Positions 13,481 to 15,835 of a stretch of DNA of 15,835 nucleotides are shown piece by piece (the stretch's first letter is position 1; the number at the start of each line of letters is the position of its first letter). The position numbers were made by a program, and so were the translations under genes. Under the pieces are notes generated by a model. That model was not told the DNA's origin, did no database searches, and saw nothing but the letters and a program-made list of their open reading frames with translations. Source of the DNA: JBFLXN01 sp040755715 [NCBI: Candidatus Edwardsbacteria bacterium] (GTDB lineage Bacteria > Edwardsbacteria > AC1 > JBFLXN01); the NCBI GenBank assembly GCA_040755715.1, contig JBFLXN010000038.1, positions 1-15,835 on the forward strand, given 5' to 3'.

Positions 13481-15835
13481 TTACTTTATTACGCCTAAGG
13501 GTTTCTTTATAGTCTTGCTTTGCGTCGTTCCTTTAAACTCAAACACATAGACATAGATACCAGAGCCGACATAGTCGTCGAAGTCATTCTTTCCATCCCA
13601 GCGAATGGCATCCGAGGTCTCAAAGTCTCTATTCTCAATAAGAGTTCTGACTAAATCGCCAGCCAGATCATAGACCTTTAAGGTAACTTTTCCTTTCTCC
13701 GAAAGTCTAAAGACACAGTCTGTCCCTTCAGACGGAATAAATGGGTTTCTTGTCCAAAAGACTTGTAATTCCTTGACCGTTGTCCGCCTATCAACCCCTA
13801 AGGCATAAATAGTAAAGTGATTAACACTAATGGTTAAAGTGTTGTTCTTACTATCTCTAACTGGCTCACCAGCTCTGATCCACTTAAATCCGTTCCAATA
13901 GAAAGCCACCAGACTTGTTTCGCTCCAGTTAAGAGTTCCATCCTGATCCGGGTCAAGGTCCGCCTCAGTATAAGGAAGGGTTATCTCCACTGGTTTGTGG
14001 AAGACTAATCCTGTTGGACTAAACTCATGGGCAACACCAATTAGACGAAGTAAAGTATCAGCTGGCAGAGTAAGGTCTGTCTTTGGAACAGGAACGATGG
14101 AAATTGTCTGCTTCTCTAAAAGCGCCTTAGGTGGAATTACTACCGTAGTTCCATCAGGAGACTTCACTGTACCACCTGCATCTCCAACTCCCTGACTGAC
14201 CTTAGGAACAATGTAAGTAACCCTAGAGCTGTCCGAAGTAGAAAATCCTACCTTGTCATTAACCGAGACTCTTATTTTGTTCCAACCTTCAATTAGCCGG
14301 ATGATTCGGCTAAAGGTGCGATCACTTCTTGGAGGCAGAATAATAGGACTGTCATTGATATTGTTACCTGCCTGATTGCGTAGTTCAATGACAATAGAAG
14401 AAGTAGTATTGGTGTCGGGTAAATCGTAATAGGAGCCAGTGACAATTACCTCAGAGTAGTATACTTCACCGTTTAAGGAATCTCCCTTAGCCGGAAGTGG
14501 ACTCACCACTATCTTCAACCTCGGCGGTGTATTGTCCAAAGTGACATAACCAGTTCTGGTACTAGAATTGGGAACAATATCAGAAGCAGAGATGGTAAAG
14601 GAAACTAATCCATTGGTAGTGTTTGTCACAGTAACCACTGCGGTATAGACATTGTCACCAGCGACCGCATCACCATTGGTTCCATTGTCATACATCTGGA
14701 TATTGTTAACACCATTCAGGTTTGTCCCATCAAGCCTCACCGTTGAGGTATCAACTCTGGTAGTAGCATCTGTGATTAATGCAGTGATAGTGACGCTCTG
14801 TGTATTTCTGACTGCGGTCTGACCAGAGGGATAAGTGACCGATACATTCTCAATCGCAGGTCCTTTGGTATCTACAGTGAAAATCATTGAAGCTGGATTA
14901 CCCCAGACATTGGTAGAATCCTTGCCCCGCACATAGACTGTGTGTTGACCCTCAGATAGGCTGGAAATTGGGAAGTATCCCTTAACAAAGACAGAATCAG
15001 CACCAGTGGCTCCAGTCATCGCCGTGCCAGTCCCATAAGGTCCAATCACATCCACAAAATATTCCGCCGCCATCACCCCATTTGTATCCTTTACTACCGC
15101 GGTCAAGGTATCAGCTGCATTTAGAATATTGTCATTCAAGGGGTCAATCGCAAAGTCTAAATTTGAAGTTATAGGACCCGAGTTGTCAAGCACCAAATTA
15201 ACTGTGCCAGTGCTGGTCAGTCCCACTCCATCAGTCGCGGTAACCGAAATGGTATAGGTTCCGTTTGGCCTAATATTCACCTCGCTTAAGGTGTAGGTAA
15301 TGAAATATACCCCCATACCACTATCTTGAACCGTTTCGGCACCATTGATATAATAGTTGTCTATCGGGCTAAAGTCTGCTGTAACCCTATATCCAGCCGC
15401 ATCTGTGGTCGCACGCAACCTAATCGTCTCACCATTGTGGTAGATATTGTCAGGGTCTAAGACAGTCACTACTACCGCGCCCGGAGCAGTATTGTCCAAA
15501 ATTACACTGCCAGTCTTAGCCGTACCAGCATTGGGCACAATGTCTGAGGCAGAAACGGTGAAATTTTGTGCCCCATTCAAACCAGTAGTAATCGTTACTA
15601 CTGCGGTATAGACATTGTCACCAGCGACCGCATCACCATTGGTTCCATTGTCATACATCTGGATATTGTTAACACCATTCAGGTTTGTCCCATCAAGCCT
15701 CACCGTTAAGGTATCAACTCTGGTAGTAGCATCTGTGATTAATGCAGTGATAGTGACGCTCTGTGTATTTCTGACTGCGGTCTGACCAGAGGGATAAGTG
15801 ACCGATACATTCTCAATCGCAGGTCCTTTGGTATC
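13481..15835 (-). CDS. Large secreted multi-Ig protein with ZU5-like and FlgD/T9SS-type C-terminal domains (5' end off window)
   Basis: The frame is open to the right edge, so at least 784 residues are present and the N-terminus is missing; the GTG at 15703 is internal. The N-terminal part consists of repeated Ig-like modules with DTKGPAIENVSVTYPSG and the turn MYDNGTNGDAVAGDNVYTA, a choice-of-anchor-type motif found twice. Between about 13800 and 14195 is a ZU5-like domain (GGTVKSPDGTTVVIPPKAL, then FSPTGLVFHKPVEITLP) containing a calcium-loop-like DLDPDQDGTLN. The last ~95 residues (NPFIPSEG, KVTLKVYDLAGDLVRTL, IRWDGKND, GSGIYVYVFEFKG, ending KKPLGVIK) match the FlgD-Ig/T9SS C-terminal sorting type. 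A surface adhesin or S-layer-like role is inferred. It is followed 30 bp later by the PorV-like gene. Confidence 0.82.
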   Translation of the reverse strand, partial: DTKGPAIENVSVTYPSGQTAVRNTQSVTITALITDATTRVDTLTVRLDGTNLNGVNNIQMYDNGTNGDAVAGDNVYTAVVTITTGLNGAQNFTVSASDIVPNAGTAKTGSVILDNTAPGAVVVTVLDPDNIYHNGETIRLRATTDAAGYRVTADFSPIDNYYINGAETVQDSGMGVYFITYTLSEVNIRPNGTYTISVTATDGVGLTSTGTVNLVLDNSGPITSNLDFAIDPLNDNILNAADTLTAVVKDTNGVMAAEYFVDVIGPYGTGTAMTGATGADSVFVKGYFPISSLSEGQHTVYVRGKDSTNVWGNPASMIFTVDTKGPAIENVSVTYPSGQTAVRNTQSVTITALITDATTRVDTSTVRLDGTNLNGVNNIQMYDNGTNGDAVAGDNVYTAVVTVTNTTNGLVSFTISASDIVPNSSTRTGYVTLDNTPPRLKIVVSPLPAKGDSLNGEVYYSEVIVTGSYYDLPDTNTTSSIVIELRNQAGNNINDSPIILPPRSDRTFSRIIRLIEGWNKIRVSVNDKVGFSTSDSSRVTYIVPKVSQGVGDAGGTVKSPDGTTVVIPPKALLEKQTISIVPVPKTDLTLPADTLLRLIGVAHEFSPTGLVFHKPVEITLPYTEADLDPDQDGTLNWSETSLVAFYWNGFKWIRAGEPVRDSKNNTLTISVNHFTIYALGVDRRTTVKELQVFWTRNPFIPSEGTDCVFRLSEKGKVTLKVYDLAGDLVRTLIENRDFETSDAIRWDGKNDFDDYVGSGIYVYVFEFKGTTQSKTIKKPLGVIK
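14637..14872 (-). repeat. Near-identical module repeat, inner copy
   Basis: These 236 bp recur at 15600-15835 with a single visible difference (14747 G versus 15710 A, Ser versus Leu codon). The offset is exactly 963 bp, or 321 codons. Similarity falls away abruptly on the low-coordinate side of 14637. Confidence 0.9.
15600..15835 (-). repeat. Near-identical module repeat, edge copy
   Basis: Partner of 14637-14872. The window ends inside this copy, so the repeat may continue. It encodes the Ig-type segment from DTKGPAIENV to the DGTNLNG and DAVAGDNVYTA motifs. Confidence 0.9.

Noticed and set aside
13995-14195. Open frames antisense to the large secreted protein, dipeptidase, lpxC and lpxD
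   Set aside because: All are short, lack motifs and mirror well-supported genes.
14637-15835. Possible CRISPR-like direct repeats
   Set aside because: Only two long copies 963 bp apart, both in frame and coding; no short repeat-spacer pattern exists anywhere in the window.

Overview
The window looks like a contig from an uncultured, AT-rich, Gram-negative bacterium. It carries a lipid A (Raetz pathway) gene cluster with a fused LpxC-FabZ, a periplasmic OmpH/Skp-type chaperone, a PorV/PorQ-like outer-membrane protein, and a large secreted repeat protein ending in a FlgD/T9SS-like C-terminal domain. LpxC-FabZ fusion together with PorV and T9SS-like tails suggests the FCB group or a neighbouring candidate phylum (for example WOR-3-like lineages). 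That placement is inference; there is no rRNA gene to test it.

Layout. Positions 1-2526 read on the + strand: the last 62 codons of an IS630-type transposase (cut by the window edge), a family 2 glycosyltransferase, a doubtful 42-codon ORF, a type IV prepilin peptidase, and a small winged-helix regulator lying between two 36-bp copies of a dyad-symmetric sequence. From 2689 to the right edge all protein genes are on the - strand. Read in the direction of transcription (right to left) they are: a large secreted modular protein (5' end off the window), a PorV/PorQ-like barrel, a 580-bp gap, a Skp-like protein with an extra C-terminal domain, lpxD, lpxC-fabZ, lpxA, a Gfo/Idh/MocA oxidoreductase (GnnA-like), lpxB, an M19 dipeptidase and an MFS transporter. 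The gap holds a terminator, a large imperfect palindrome and the 3' end of a group II intron.

Functional picture. LpxA, LpxC, LpxD and LpxB supply four of the early lipid A steps, the FabZ half makes acyl-ACP precursors, and the Skp-like protein escorts outer-membrane proteins. The GnnA-like oxidoreductase sits exactly between lpxA and lpxB, the place where UDP-GlcNAc-3-oxidising GnnA occurs in some bacteria, but no GnnB aminotransferase is present here. lpxH/lpxI, lpxK and bamA are also absent from the window. The PorV-like protein and the secreted protein are 30 bp apart and probably form one surface-protein operon.

The non-coding DNA is the most unusual part. Several short CCCG/CGGG palindromes (at 3894, 5000, 7415 and 12430) look like a dispersed insertion family: two have clear flanking duplications, one has an empty-site sister copy in the same window, and one is read through in frame inside the MFS gene. 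Two copies of a ~150-bp AT-rich imperfect palindrome sit in the lpxD/lpxC and lpxA/gnnA junctions. Both window ends fall in repeated DNA (a transposase on the left, a near-identical 963-bp-spaced module on the right), as expected where metagenomic contigs break.
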